Of a stretch of 64,000 bases of DNA, positions 54,859 through 63,879 are shown one piece after another (within the stretch, counting starts at the first letter, position 1; each line of letters begins with the position of its first letter). The DNA lies in the NCBI GenBank assembly GCA_004297765.1, contig SCTZ01000200.1:40443-104442 (forward strand), read 5' to 3'. The notes beneath the pieces are model-generated. The model saw only the letters and a program-made list of their open reading frames with translations. It was not told the DNA's origin and did no database searches. This DNA comes from Chloroflexota bacterium. GTDB taxonomy: Bacteria > Chloroflexota > Dehalococcoidia > FW602-bin16. The position numbers and the translations under genes were made by a program.

Positions 54859-54971
54859 TTGTTCGATTTCGATCTTGTGATGTCTCGCCCGAGCGCCCCG
54901 TCGAGTGTGAATCGGCTTCAGGCTGCACCAAGATAGGTGAGGTCTGGTCATGATTGTGAGAGACGGTGCTG

Positions 54972-55006
54972 CCTGGGAGCGCCCGCCTCAGGCGGGCGCT
55001 CCCAGG
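54972..55006. repeat. perfect hairpin with TCA loop
   Basis: CCTGGGAGCGCCCGCC-TCA-GGCGGGCGCTCCCAGG: 16-bp perfect arms. The ends match the repeat at 11276-11338 and the loop region matches 23807-23841, so it belongs to a family of dispersed palindromes. Confidence 0.88.
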
Positions 55007-55060
55007 ATCGGCCGTCGCGGGATATGAACAACTCGACCTCGTGCGACGACAGGAGCCATC

Positions 55061-55735
55061 ATGTCTGGCCCACGGGTACTGGTCATAGACGACGACGAGA
55101 AGATTACCACCTCACTACGACGAGCGTTGGCGTACGCGGGTTATAGTACGGAAATCGCACATGATGGGGTGGAAGGGCTGTCCGCGGCCCGCGACAGTTG
55201 GCCCGATCTTGTCATCCTGGACATCCTGCTGCCCGGCATGAATGGTCTGGAGGTATGCCGTCGTCTGCGCGAGGGCGGTGACGTTCCGATCATCATGTTG
55301 ACAGCCAAGGATGATATCTCTGACCGTGTGGCCGGTCTGGATATGGGCGCGGACGATTATCTGGTCAAGCCCTTTGCGGTCGACGAGCTTCTAGCGCGCG
55401 TTCGGGCCCTCCTACGTCGCCGCGAGCCGAAGGACCAACAGGTACTACGCTTTGCCGACCTGACCTTGGATGCGGCCAGCCGTGAGGTCATGCGTGGCGA
55501 GCGCTCCATCGAGCTTAGCGCCAAGGAGTATGACCTGCTGCTCCTATTCATGCGACATCCGCGCCAAGTGCTGACCCGCGACCTTATCTTCGAGCGCGTG
55601 TGGGGCTACGACTTCGGGGGCGAATCGAACGTGCTGGACGTCTATATCGGATATCTACGCAACAAGCTGGAAGCAGGCAGCGAGAAGCGTTTGATACATA
55701 CGATACGGGGCGCCGGGTACGTGTTGCGGGAGTAG
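55061..55735 (+). CDS. OmpR/PhoB-family response regulator (MprA-like)
   Basis: 224 residues. Receiver: '[18 protein letters not shown]', '[18 protein letters not shown]' (phospho-Asp), 'IIMLTAKDD' and '[11 protein letters not shown]'. Winged helix: '[71 protein letters not shown]', the PhoB-type DNA-binding domain. It is followed after 5 bases by its kinase. Tandem 11-bp repeats upstream of two nearby operons (57192-57235 and 60689-60743) have the spacing bound by dimers of this class and are its likely targets. Confidence 0.93.
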   Translation: MSGPRVLVIDDDEKITTSLRRALAYAGYSTEIAHDGVEGLSAARDSWPDLVILDILLPGMNGLEVCRRLREGGDVPIIMLTAKDDISDRVAGLDMGADDYLVKPFAVDELLARVRALLRRREPKDQQVLRFADLTLDAASREVMRGERSIELSAKEYDLLLLFMRHPRQVLTRDLIFERVWGYDFGGESNVLDVYIGYLRNKLEAGSEKRLIHTIRGAGYVLRE

Positions 55736-55740
55736 AGCAG

Positions 55741-57129
55741 TTGTCCATTCGGCTTCGGCTGACACTTTGGTACATGGGCGTCATGGCTGTCACTCTGCTG
55801 AGCGCGAGCTTCCTGCTGTACGTGTTCCTTCAGCATAACCTCGAGCAGGACATGGACCAATCTCTCGCCGCCAAGGCTAGCGATGTGGCGGCCAACATAT
55901 CTCCCAGCGACCTTCCCTTCATCTTCGAGCTACGCAATTTCAACGCCTTTGCCTCGGCCGACACGTACCTCCAGGCGATCGATACGCAGGGTAGCGTCTA
56001 CCGCACGCGGAACCTGGGCGATACCACGTTGCCACTAAGCAAAGAGACATCGGCAGCCGCCCAGCGGCTACAGCCCAGCCACGAGACGGTATTCTTGGAG
56101 GGGCAAAAGCTACGTCTTTATACGACGCCGCTGCTCTTCAGGGGAACCGCCATTGGCTATCTGCAGGTCGCGCGCCTCATGACAGCGGAGGATGCACTGG
56201 TGCGCCTCCAGCAGCTTCTGCTGGTCGGCAGTGCGGTCGGCGTAGTGCTCGCTGGATTTGTCGGCTGGCTGCTGGCGCGGGCCTCTCTTCGTCCCATCGA
56301 CGCCATCCGCCAGGCGGCACACGCGATCGGACAATCTCGAGGATTGGAGGGGCGGGTCCCTTATCGCGGACCCACCGACGAGGTCGGCCGTCTTGCCGCG
56401 ACATTCAACGAGATGCTGGAGCATCTGGAGGAAGCGTTCGTGGCGCAGCGACGCTTCGTCGCTGACGCATCGCATGAGCTTCGTACGCCCTTGACGAGCA
56501 TGCGCATTAACGTGGACATTCTGCGTAAACAGGCCGATGGCAGGTCAACCGATGAGGCGGAAACCTTGGACGACATCGCCAGCGAGCTGGAAAGGCTGTC
56601 TCGGTTGGTAAGCGGTCTGTTGGACTTGGCCAGAGCCGACGCCGGTCAACATCTGGAACGTCGCTCGGCCGACCTCCGGAGCATCGTCGGAGAAGCTTGT
56701 GATCAGGCGCTCGTACTGGCTCGTGGTGTGACTTTGCGCGTGGTGGAGAGCGGTCCGATGGAGATCCTGGGTAGCCCTGATCATCTGAAGCAGTTGCTAC
56801 TCATCCTTCTGGATAACGCCCTCAAATATACCCCACAAGGGGGGACGATTACTGTGGGCCTCACAGCGGCGGATGGCTGGGTGCAACTCCGCGTCGCGGA
56901 TACCGGTATTGGCATCGCGCCCGAAGACCTGCCGCATGTCTTCGAAAGGTTCTACCGAGCGAACTCGGCCCGTCGCAAGCCGGGGACCGGTCTCGGTCTC
57001 GCCATTGCACAGTGGATCGCCACGGAACACGGTGGTCGGATCACGGTCGAAAGCATCCCGGGAGGCGGAAGCATCTTCACGGTCTGGCTGCCAACCACGG
57101 GACGGGTCAGCACGGTGGTCCATGCCTAA
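55741..57129 (+). CDS. HAMP-domain sensor histidine kinase (MprB-like)
   Basis: About 462 residues from TTG 55741, with GGGAG 8 nt upstream; the track start 55600 lies inside the regulator gene. Helix about 8-30, an extracytoplasmic sensor about 31-155 ('LEQDMDQSLAAKASDVAANI...'), helix about 158-180, HAMP ('RASLRPIDAIRQAAHAIGQSRGLEGRV'), HisKA 'RRFVADASHELRTPLTSMRINVDIL' (phospho-His) and HATPase with 'LDNALKYTPQGGTI', 'VADTGIGIAPEDL' and 'GTGLGLAI'. It pairs with the preceding regulator and probably senses envelope state. Confidence 0.92.
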   Translation: MSIRLRLTLWYMGVMAVTLLSASFLLYVFLQHNLEQDMDQSLAAKASDVAANISPSDLPFIFELRNFNAFASADTYLQAIDTQGSVYRTRNLGDTTLPLSKETSAAAQRLQPSHETVFLEGQKLRLYTTPLLFRGTAIGYLQVARLMTAEDALVRLQQLLLVGSAVGVVLAGFVGWLLARASLRPIDAIRQAAHAIGQSRGLEGRVPYRGPTDEVGRLAATFNEMLEHLEEAFVAQRRFVADASHELRTPLTSMRINVDILRKQADGRSTDEAETLDDIASELERLSRLVSGLLDLARADAGQHLERRSADLRSIVGEACDQALVLARGVTLRVVESGPMEILGSPDHLKQLLLILLDNALKYTPQGGTITVGLTAADGWVQLRVADTGIGIAPEDLPHVFERFYRANSARRKPGTGLGLAIAQWIATEHGGRITVESIPGGGSIFTVWLPTTGRVSTVVHA

Positions 57130-57191
57130 GTTGCCTTCGCGACCAGCTCTGCCCGTCATCTCCTTTGCCCAGTGGTCAATCTGCGAGATGG

Positions 57192-57235
57192 TTTCTTAGG
57201 CTACTCTTAGCTTTCTCTAAGCTTCGTCTTAGACT
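57192..57235 (+). promoter_or_regulatory. four tandem 11-bp repeats, probable OmpR-family operator
   Basis: TTTCTTAGGCT, ACTCTTAGCTT, TCTCTAAGCTT and CGTCTTAGACT run head to tail with an exact 11-bp period. They lie about 125 bases before the NEW3 gene; AT-rich sequence downstream (CTATTACAGTCGATAGG) could be the -10 region of an activated promoter. A near-identical array begins at 60689. Confidence 0.75.
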
Positions 57236-57361
57236 GACCTATTACAGTCGATAGGCTGATGCGAGTGGTGAAGCCTTCCTTTAGCTCGCCGTAGACCAGC
57301 AAACGGTGCGCCAGTGGCCGATGAATCGAACACGGCCAGATCCAACATTGGAGGTGAGGTT

Positions 57362-58564
57362 GTGTCCAGGAGACTCAAGAGCGGGCGTCTTAGTCTAGCA
57401 GCTATCCTTGCTGTGTCGTTCCTCTGGCTACTCTTTCCCATCGGGGCGTTCGCTGACGAATCGTCCGGCATCATCATGTCCACTCCGTTTCCATCCGTTG
57501 TCGCGGACAAGGGGAAGCAACTGACCTTCCCGATCGAGATAGTAAACAAGGGCCAGGTCTGGCAGCAACTGGATCTTCAGATAGCAGACGGAGGGGCCAG
57601 TTGGGGGGCTGCGCTGATCGACCGCGGATTGCAGGTGCGTAAGGTCATCCTGGCCCCCGGCAAATCGCAGTCAGTCGACTTCCAGGCAAAGCCGCCGACC
57701 GAGGCCCAAGCTCAGAGCTACGAGTTCCGTGTCCAAGCCGTGGGACAGAGCGGCGGTGTCCTGTCACAACTGCAACTGGACGTCACACTCCAGGACAAGG
57801 TCACCAAAGGGCTGGAAATGACTTCGCAATACCCCAGCCTGTCCGGACAAGTGGGAAACGCCTTCAGCTACAACGTAAATGTGACCAACAACGCGGATCA
57901 GGATCGGGACGTCAACCTCTCGGCCACCGCTCCGCAGGGCTGGCAAGTCAACTTCAAGCCGGCTTATGACACCAAGTTAGTCTCCACGATCCGCGTGAAA
58001 ACGGCCAGCACGCAGGGTGTGGACATAGAGGTCACGCCGCCGCAGAGGACCGAGCCCGGCGAATACAACGTTACCATCCAGGCAACATCCGGCACAGACC
58101 GCACCCAGGTAGCCTTGAAGGCGGTCGTAAACGGCACCAGCAAGCTCGCCGTCTCTACGCCTTCAGGAGACCTTAGCGCAAAAGCAACGGTTGATTCGGT
58201 CTCCAAGGTGGCCATCACTGTAAGGAACACAGGCACCGCGCCTCTGCAACGCGTCAGCTTCTCGTCGTCCAAACCTGACCAATGGGAGGTCACTTTCGAT
58301 CCGGCGACCATCGACGAGCTGCCCGCGGGTCAGGCCAAGGAGGTTGGCGTCCTTCTCAAACCATCCTCTAAGGCCCTCGCAGGTGACTACATGGTGACGG
58401 TCACCGCCTCCGCCCAGCAGGGCTCGAATCAATCCGCCTCTGATAGCAAGGATCTACGAGTGATGGTCGATACTCCAACTGTCTGGGGTTGGGTGGCTGT
58501 CGCAATCATTGTCGTGGTGCTTGGTGGGCTAGCTGGGCTTATCGGGCGACTGAGCCGGCGTTGA
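57362..58564 (+). CDS. NEW3-domain membrane protein of an ABC export module
   Basis: About 400 residues from GTG 57362 (GGAGGTGAG upstream). Signal peptide 'LSLAAILAVSFLWLLFPIGAFA'. The extracytoplasmic part holds three Ig-like/NEW3 beta-sandwich repeats ('FPIEIVNKGQVWQQLDLQI', 'YNVNVTNNADQDRDVNLSATAPQGWQVNFKP', 'KVAITVRNTGTAPLQRVSFSSSKPDQWEVTFDP'), each followed by a 'GDYMVTVTA'-type strand. One C-terminal helix ('VWGWVAVAIIVVVLGGLAGLIG') anchors it. It is first in an operon with an ABC ATPase and permease and may be the surface partner of that transporter. Confidence 0.85.
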   Translation: MSRRLKSGRLSLAAILAVSFLWLLFPIGAFADESSGIIMSTPFPSVVADKGKQLTFPIEIVNKGQVWQQLDLQIADGGASWGAALIDRGLQVRKVILAPGKSQSVDFQAKPPTEAQAQSYEFRVQAVGQSGGVLSQLQLDVTLQDKVTKGLEMTSQYPSLSGQVGNAFSYNVNVTNNADQDRDVNLSATAPQGWQVNFKPAYDTKLVSTIRVKTASTQGVDIEVTPPQRTEPGEYNVTIQATSGTDRTQVALKAVVNGTSKLAVSTPSGDLSAKATVDSVSKVAITVRNTGTAPLQRVSFSSSKPDQWEVTFDPATIDELPAGQAKEVGVLLKPSSKALAGDYMVTVTASAQQGSNQSASDSKDLRVMVDTPTVWGWVAVAIIVVVLGGLAGLIGRLSRR

Positions 58565-58631
58565 AACTGACGCTCAACATGTGCCGGTATTCCTGTGATG
58601 TAAACGCGCTCACGGTGGAGGTTCGTGCAGA

Positions 58632-59630
58632 ATGTCTACAGTGAACACCGAGGCGAGTATCCTGCCATCTGGCGCCGTGGACGTCCGACCCACCGCGGGG
58701 TCGGTGTCCGTGGTCGAGACGAACGGACTCACCAAGCGATACAGCGATCACACGGCGGTCGACGGTCTCAACTTTCGCCTGGAGAGCGGACAGATCTTCG
58801 GTCTGCTCGGACCGAACGGCGCCGGCAAGACCACCACGATCCTGATGATCATGGGGCTGACGGAGCCGACAGATGGAACGGTTCGCGTGCTGGGGTACGA
58901 TCCGGCCAGGGAGCCGTTGAAAGTGAAGCGGCTGGTAGGATATTTACCAGAGCATGTGGCCATGTACGATCAACTGTCCGCGCGGGAGAACCTGCTCTAC
59001 ACGGCTGACCTAAACGGTCTGCAACGCAAAGAAGCCAGAACCCGGATCGATTGGGCTCTCGATCGCATGGGGCTGACCGCCGTGGCGGAAAAGAGAGCCG
59101 GACAGTTCTCACATGGCATGCGGCAACGGCTCGGCATCGCCGACGTACTGGTCAAGAATCCCAAGCTAGTCGTTCTCGACGAGCCGACACTCGGACTGGA
59201 CCCGGAAGCGGTCAATCATCTCCTGGACCTGATCCTGGAGTTGTGTCGCGAGGAAGGTATCACGGTGCTCCTCTGCTCACATCAGTTGCAGCAAGTGCAG
59301 CGCATCTGCAGCCGGGTGGGGATCCTGGTGAAAGGTAAGATGATTGCCGAGGGAACGATCGATCAACTGGCGGAGCAACTGGCCGGTGGTGTACGCACCC
59401 TGGAGGTCATGGCGACTCCCGGGGGGGGCGAGCTGGCGAAACTGCTGAGAGGGATCGAAGGGGTCGTCAGCGTCGACCAGGAGGAAGGCAACTGGATTGT
59501 CCGGTCGGCGGGCGACGTGCGTGGCGCCATCGCGAAAGCCGTGGTGCAGCGAGAATGGTCACTGCTGCACCTGCGGGAACGCGACTACGGTCTGGAAGAG
59601 ATCTACCTCAGGTACTTTCGAGAGGGGTGA
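58632..59630 (+). CDS. ABC transporter ATP-binding protein
   Basis: 332 residues. Walker A 'GLLGPNGAGKTTTI', signature 'FSHGMRQRLGIADVLVK', Walker B 'KLVVLDEPTLGLDPE' and the H-loop region 'LLCSHQLQQVQRI'. An N-terminal extension of about 30 residues and a C-terminal domain after residue 225 are as in ABC-2 exporters of the DRA/CcmA type. The family exports lipids, polysaccharides or antimicrobial compounds. GTGGAGG lies upstream of the ATG; the permease starts 4 bases after its stop. Confidence 0.93.
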   Translation: MSTVNTEASILPSGAVDVRPTAGSVSVVETNGLTKRYSDHTAVDGLNFRLESGQIFGLLGPNGAGKTTTILMIMGLTEPTDGTVRVLGYDPAREPLKVKRLVGYLPEHVAMYDQLSARENLLYTADLNGLQRKEARTRIDWALDRMGLTAVAEKRAGQFSHGMRQRLGIADVLVKNPKLVVLDEPTLGLDPEAVNHLLDLILELCREEGITVLLCSHQLQQVQRICSRVGILVKGKMIAEGTIDQLAEQLAGGVRTLEVMATPGGGELAKLLRGIEGVVSVDQEEGNWIVRSAGDVRGAIAKAVVQREWSLLHLRERDYGLEEIYLRYFREG

Positions 59631-59633
59631 GCC

Positions 59634-60581
59634 ATGCCAGGACTACTTGCCATCTACCGGAAGGAGTTGGCCGATCATTTCGGCAGCCGAAGATTCATCA
59701 TTCTCTACCTGCTGGTCTGTCTGGCCTCGCTCTCGGCCACATACACGGCCGGCGAGTCGGTTCGCAGCGCGCTGGCGGGAAACACGGTACCCGGCTTTGT
59801 GTTCCTGTACTTGTTCACGGCATCCAGCGGCACCCTGCCGCCCTTCATCACCTTCATCGGCTTCCTGGGACCGCTGGTGGGCCTGGCCCTGGCCTTTGAT
59901 TCGATCAACGGCGAGCAGAACCGCGGCACCTTGAGCCGCTTGCTCTCCCAGCCCATCTATAGAGACGCGGTCATCAACGGCAAGTTCCTGGCCGGACTCA
60001 CGACGGTGTCCGCCATGTTGGTGAGCATCGTGGTGGTCGTCTCAGCTCTGGGCATTCGGATTCTGGGAGTTCTGCCAACCTTCGACGAGTCGGTTCGCCT
60101 GCTGGCCTTTCTGATCGTCTGTATCTTGTACGTCGGCTTCTGGATGGCGCTATCGACGATGTTCTCTCTACTGCTGCGGCAGACGTCGACGTCCGCACTG
60201 GCCGGCATTGCCACTTGGATCTTCTGCACCTTCTTCGTTACGATGATCGCGAGCACGGCGGCGAATGCAATCGTCTCTGTGGATCAAGCGATGGATGCCC
60301 AGACGGTCATCCGGAATGCCGAGCTCGCGCAGATGATTTCCCGCGTATCGCCCAACACCTTGTTCGACGAGGCCAGCACGGCGATCCTCATGCCCAACAT
60401 TCCCACTCTATCGCCGATGGTCATGGTCAGCCAGACCATTGGCAGGCTTCCCAATCCCCTGCCGCTGACGCAAAGTCTGCTGCTGGTCTGGCCTCAGGTC
60501 GTGGGGCTTCTGGCTCTAACTAGTGCCTGCTTTGCCGCAGCCTACGTGAAGTTCATGACACAGGAGATTCGCTCGCTGTAG
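59634..60581 (+). CDS. ABC-2 type transporter permease
   Basis: 315 residues with six predicted helices. 'LLAIYRKELADHFGSRRFIILYLLVCLASLSATYTAG' opens the protein, and 'LVGLALAFDSINGEQNRGTLSRLLSQPIYRDAVINGKFLAG' is the conserved ABC-2 cytoplasmic coupling segment. It is the last gene of the NEW3-ATPase-permease operon. The substrate is unknown. Control by the envelope-type two-component system suggests export of an envelope component or of a toxic compound. Confidence 0.9.
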   Translation: MPGLLAIYRKELADHFGSRRFIILYLLVCLASLSATYTAGESVRSALAGNTVPGFVFLYLFTASSGTLPPFITFIGFLGPLVGLALAFDSINGEQNRGTLSRLLSQPIYRDAVINGKFLAGLTTVSAMLVSIVVVVSALGIRILGVLPTFDESVRLLAFLIVCILYVGFWMALSTMFSLLLRQTSTSALAGIATWIFCTFFVTMIASTAANAIVSVDQAMDAQTVIRNAELAQMISRVSPNTLFDEASTAILMPNIPTLSPMVMVSQTIGRLPNPLPLTQSLLLVWPQVVGLLALTSACFAAAYVKFMTQEIRSL

Positions 60582-60623
60582 CGCCACCTGGACATAGCAT
60601 GCAGGCGCAGCGACAGAAGGTGC

Positions 60624-60654
60624 GGGCGCATGGGGGAGACCTCTCCATGCGCCC
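60624..60654 (+). terminator. possible terminator of the ABC operon
   Basis: GGGCGCATGG pairs with CCATGCGCCC across an 11-nt loop. The following TCTCAT is only weakly T-rich. Confidence 0.45.
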
Positions 60655-60688
60655 TCTCATCGCCCAGACCTCCTGTCATCCCTGATGG

Positions 60689-60743
60689 TTTCTTAGCCTA
60701 CTCTTAGCTTTCTTTCATACTTTCCTTACCCTCGCCTTGTACG
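60689..60743 (+). promoter_or_regulatory. tandem 11-bp repeats, second probable OmpR-family operator
   Basis: TTTCTTAGCCT and ACTCTTAGCTT, then the degenerate TCTTTCATACT, TTCCTTACCCT and CGCCTTGTACG, in the same 11-bp phase. The first 29 bases (GATGGTTTCTTAG...CTTAGCTTTCT) are nearly identical to 57188-57216. TTATAGA at about 60748 may be the -10. Confidence 0.72.
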
Positions 60744-60837
60744 ATGATTATAGAGAATCAGGAGAGAGGCAAGATGGCATCTTCCAGTCGCCCCTCTCGC
60801 CCGGGGCTCTCAGACTAGCGAAGGCAGGCATTTACCC

Positions 60838-61248
60838 ATGGCCCAACTTGTGCATCGGCACAGCGGCGGCACAATCCTGGTGGTGGACGACGATGCGGTG
60901 ATGTGCCGCACGCTGTGCCGGCTACTGAAGGGACATGGCTACGAGGTGCACTTTGCTTCGGACGGATCACAAGCTATCAATCGGGCTGAATCGGAGCCGC
61001 CAGACCTGGTCCTGCTGGATCTGAACCTCCCGGACATAGACGGCCTACTGGTGTGCCAGGCGCTGAGGGCTGACCCTCGTACGGCGCATATCCCGATCAT
61101 AGTGTTGACGGCCCGCGATGGAGTCGAGAACGAACGGAAGAGTCGCGCGGCCGGAGCCAGCGAGTACGTGTCGAAGCCGTTCGACGTGCACACGCTGCTC
61201 GGGCGCGTCAACTTGTACATAACCAGCCAACGTGTAGGAGGCAACTGA
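60838..61248 (+). CDS. stand-alone response regulator receiver protein
   Basis: 136 residues, CheY-like. 'TILVVDDDAVMCRTLCRLL' (acidic pair), 'PDLVLLDLNLPDIDGLLV' (phospho-Asp), 'IIVLTARDG' (Thr) and 'YVSKPFDVHTLLGRV' (Lys): all functional residues are present. There is no output domain. Its stop overlaps the HtrA start by one base (TGATG), so the two are translationally coupled; such pairing of a lone receiver with a protease is uncommon. Confidence 0.9.
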   Translation: MAQLVHRHSGGTILVVDDDAVMCRTLCRLLKGHGYEVHFASDGSQAINRAESEPPDLVLLDLNLPDIDGLLVCQALRADPRTAHIPIIVLTARDGVENERKSRAAGASEYVSKPFDVHTLLGRVNLYITSQRVGGN

Positions 61249-62474
61249 TGGAAGAGTCAAGCAAGGGACCGAAAGGTAAGTGGATCCTGGGCTCGGTGGC
61301 CCTGTTCGCATTGGTGATCGGACTCATTGGCGGTGTGCTGCTCACCAGCGCAGCCGGCGCCACCATTAGCTCGGTTGGCGCCGCCCTGCGCTCTGTTTCT
61401 CTCATTTCACAGTCACAGTCCAGGCAAGCGGCGACTTCACCTGTTTCAGCAGGAGCGTCCAGGGCATCGAGCCAAACGGAGACCATGTACCCGACCGTGC
61501 AGGCAGCTCAAACGGCCGGACCGGCCGTGGTGACGGTGGTCAATTCAATCGCCCCGTCCCAGAGTGGGCAAGGCGGATTCCGCCATCCGGGCGGCGTCAT
61601 CCCTCAGACTCCGCAACAGCAACAACCGACGGCTGAAGGCTCTGGAATCATCATCGACAGTGACGGCCACATCTTGACCAACGCGCACGTGGTGGACGGT
61701 GGCAGCAACTACCAGATTATCTTTGCCAACGGCACGAAAGCCGACGCGAAGCTGATCGGCAAGGACACCTACAGCGATCTGGCGGTGCTCAAGGTTGACG
61801 GCACGATGCCGGCCGTCGCGACGTTCGGGGATTCCTCGAAGCTGCAGCCCGGAGAGCCGGTCATCGCCATCGGCAGCGCTCTCGGCGATTTCCGCAATAC
61901 GGTAACCAGTGGGGTGGTCAGTGCGCTGGGACGCAAACTGGATGGACAGAGCGGCACCCAGCTCACGAATCTCATCCAGACGGACGCCCCGATCAACCAC
62001 GGCAACAGTGGTGGGCCTCTGGTCAACATGCGGGGCGAGGTCGTGGGCATCAATACGGCGGTCGTGCGTGGTTCCAGCATCACGGGTGACGCGGCCGAGG
62101 GACTTGGCTTCGCTGTCCCCAGCAACACGGCCAGTTCCACGGCCCAGGAGTTGATCAGCAAGGGCACCGTGACCCGACCATACCTGGGTGTCTCCTACCA
62201 ACAGCTCAATCCGCAGTTGGCCTCGTTCTACAACATCTCGGCGCAAGAAGGTGCCCTGATCATGGAGGTGATACCTGGAGGCCCGGCAGACAAGGCGGGG
62301 CTCCAGAAGAATGACGTTATCCTGGACGTGAACGGGCAGAAAGTGACCGAGGATGTCACCCTGAGCGAGGTCCTATTAAAGTACAAGCCAAACGACAAGG
62401 TCGGGCTGACCATCGACCGGGAGGGCAAGCAGAACTCGGTCGACGTAACGCTCGGCGAGCGTCCCAGCAACTAA
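61248..62474 (+). CDS. HtrA/DegP-family serine protease
   Basis: 408 residues. The N-terminal anchor 'WILGSVALFALVIGLIGGVLLTSAAG' is followed by a flexible Ser/Gln-rich linker. The trypsin-like domain has His in 'ILTNAHVVDGG', Asp in 'YSDLAVLKVDG' and Ser in 'NHGNSGGPLVN'. One PDZ domain follows ('LGVSYQQLNPQLASFYNI...GALIMEVIPGGPADKAGLQKNDVILDVNGQKV'). It degrades or refolds damaged envelope proteins, the same role as mycobacterial PepD, which lies under MprAB. Upstream tandem repeats support similar control here. Confidence 0.93.
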   Translation: MEESSKGPKGKWILGSVALFALVIGLIGGVLLTSAAGATISSVGAALRSVSLISQSQSRQAATSPVSAGASRASSQTETMYPTVQAAQTAGPAVVTVVNSIAPSQSGQGGFRHPGGVIPQTPQQQQPTAEGSGIIIDSDGHILTNAHVVDGGSNYQIIFANGTKADAKLIGKDTYSDLAVLKVDGTMPAVATFGDSSKLQPGEPVIAIGSALGDFRNTVTSGVVSALGRKLDGQSGTQLTNLIQTDAPINHGNSGGPLVNMRGEVVGINTAVVRGSSITGDAAEGLGFAVPSNTASSTAQELISKGTVTRPYLGVSYQQLNPQLASFYNISAQEGALIMEVIPGGPADKAGLQKNDVILDVNGQKVTEDVTLSEVLLKYKPNDKVGLTIDREGKQNSVDVTLGERPSN

Positions 62475-62498
62475 GACTCAAGACCTAGCCTGCGAAAA

Positions 62499-62563
62499 GA
62501 CGAAACGGTCTGGACGGACGGTCCGGTTCGCTGGACAGTCCGTCCACGGCGTAACGTTTCGTC
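62499..62563. repeat. long imperfect palindrome downstream of htrA
   Basis: Outer arms GACGAAACG/CGTTTCGTC and inner arms GGACGGAC/GTCCGTCC give a 65-nt hairpin ending before TCGCTCGTTTAAT. It may act as a terminator for the receiver/HtrA operon. The rest of 62475-62824 has no clear gene or consensus promoter. Confidence 0.6.
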
Positions 62564-62824
62564 CTATCGCTCGTTTAATCATGTGCGACCCGTATCCCAG
62601 ACTCGATGAGTTGAGTAGTTGCCGGGTACAGAGTAAGGGGCATGCGGCTTTCCTAAAGCGAAGGCCAGATCATCCGCTGGTGGGGTCGATGTGAGGCCAG
62701 TACCCGAGCAATCTCCAGACGTCATCGATCCTTGCGATGCGGGCTGCAATCTGCAGGCGCTCGCAAAGGCTCCGCGGCCCTGCAGGCATACATAAGCAGG
62801 TGACCCGGCGAGGAGGTAAGTGAG

Positions 62825-63829
62825 GTGACAACAGCGCTCAAGGAGCTTCGATACATAGACGAACCGAGAGGCGAGTCGCAGCGTTCTCCAGTTCAGCTCG
62901 ATAGTGGGAGAGACGAGACCGCACCGGTCGATGATCACGAGAGACTCTACATGCAGGAGATTGCGCGGGTTCCGCTGCTCTCACTGGAGCAGGAACGGAT
63001 GCTCACCCGGCAGGTGGCCGAGGCAAGGCAAGCCGAAGCTCTGCTCGAGTCCGGAAATGCCCACGGTCCGCAGCGCCAGGCGCTGTTGGATGCGGTAGCG
63101 GTAGGGCGCGAGGCACGGGTCAAGCTCGTCGAAGCCAACCTGCGTCTGGTCGTGAGCGTCGCAAAACGCTACGTAGGCCGCGGACTATCCCTCCTCGATC
63201 TCATCGAGGAAGGAAACATCGGGCTCATCAAGTCCATCGAAAAGTTCGACCATCTCAAAGGCTTCAAGTTCTCGACGTATGCGACGTGGTGGATTCGACA
63301 AGGGGTCACGCGTGCGATTGCCGATCGGGCGCGGACCATCCGCATCCCGGTTCACATCGTGGAGTATCAGACACGCCTGGCTCGTGTCATGCATGAGCTC
63401 GAGCAACAGCTAGGGCGATCTCCCAGCCCGGCGGAGGTTGCGAACGCTCTGAGCGTGAGCGTGGAGAAGATCGAGGAGATTCGGAAGACTTTCCAGCAGC
63501 CTGTCTCGCTTGATTCGCCCCTGAGCGACGAGACCGGAAGCCAGCTGAGCGACCTGATCCCCGACAACGATGCGCTGCAGCCCGTGGACGTCGTGGCAAA
63601 GCGTGCGCTACGCGACCACATGGCGGAAGCGTTGGAAGGGTTGACCCCCCGAGAGCGAACCGTTCTGGAGTTGCGCTTCGGACTGGGAGAGGGAACCTGC
63701 CAAACCCTGGAACAGATTGGGGTCCGGCTCGGGGTCACACGCGAACGGGTCAGGCAGATCGAAGTCGAGGCGCTCGCGCGCCTACGGCAAGAAGGTTCAG
63801 TGCGCCAATTGCGAGCGTACCTGGACTGA
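62825..63829 (+). CDS. RpoD-family RNA polymerase sigma factor
   Basis: 334 residues. Region 1.2 '[31 protein letters not shown]', region 2 '[77 protein letters not shown]', region 3, and region 4 '[49 protein letters not shown]'. No long N-terminal region 1.1 is present, as in group 2 sigma factors or short primary ones. It may be an alternative vegetative or stress sigma factor; its place after the HtrA gene recalls the link between envelope stress and sigma factors. The start is GTG with AGGAGG 11 nt upstream. Confidence 0.92.
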   Translation: MTTALKELRYIDEPRGESQRSPVQLDSGRDETAPVDDHERLYMQEIARVPLLSLEQERMLTRQVAEARQAEALLESGNAHGPQRQALLDAVAVGREARVKLVEANLRLVVSVAKRYVGRGLSLLDLIEEGNIGLIKSIEKFDHLKGFKFSTYATWWIRQGVTRAIADRARTIRIPVHIVEYQTRLARVMHELEQQLGRSPSPAEVANALSVSVEKIEEIRKTFQQPVSLDSPLSDETGSQLSDLIPDNDALQPVDVVAKRALRDHMAEALEGLTPRERTVLELRFGLGEGTCQTLEQIGVRLGVTRERVRQIEVEALARLRQEGSVRQLRAYLD

Positions 63830-63879
63830 TGCTCGGGTAGACCGGTTGCGTAGCGATGCAAATGTGGCAGGCTGCTTAG

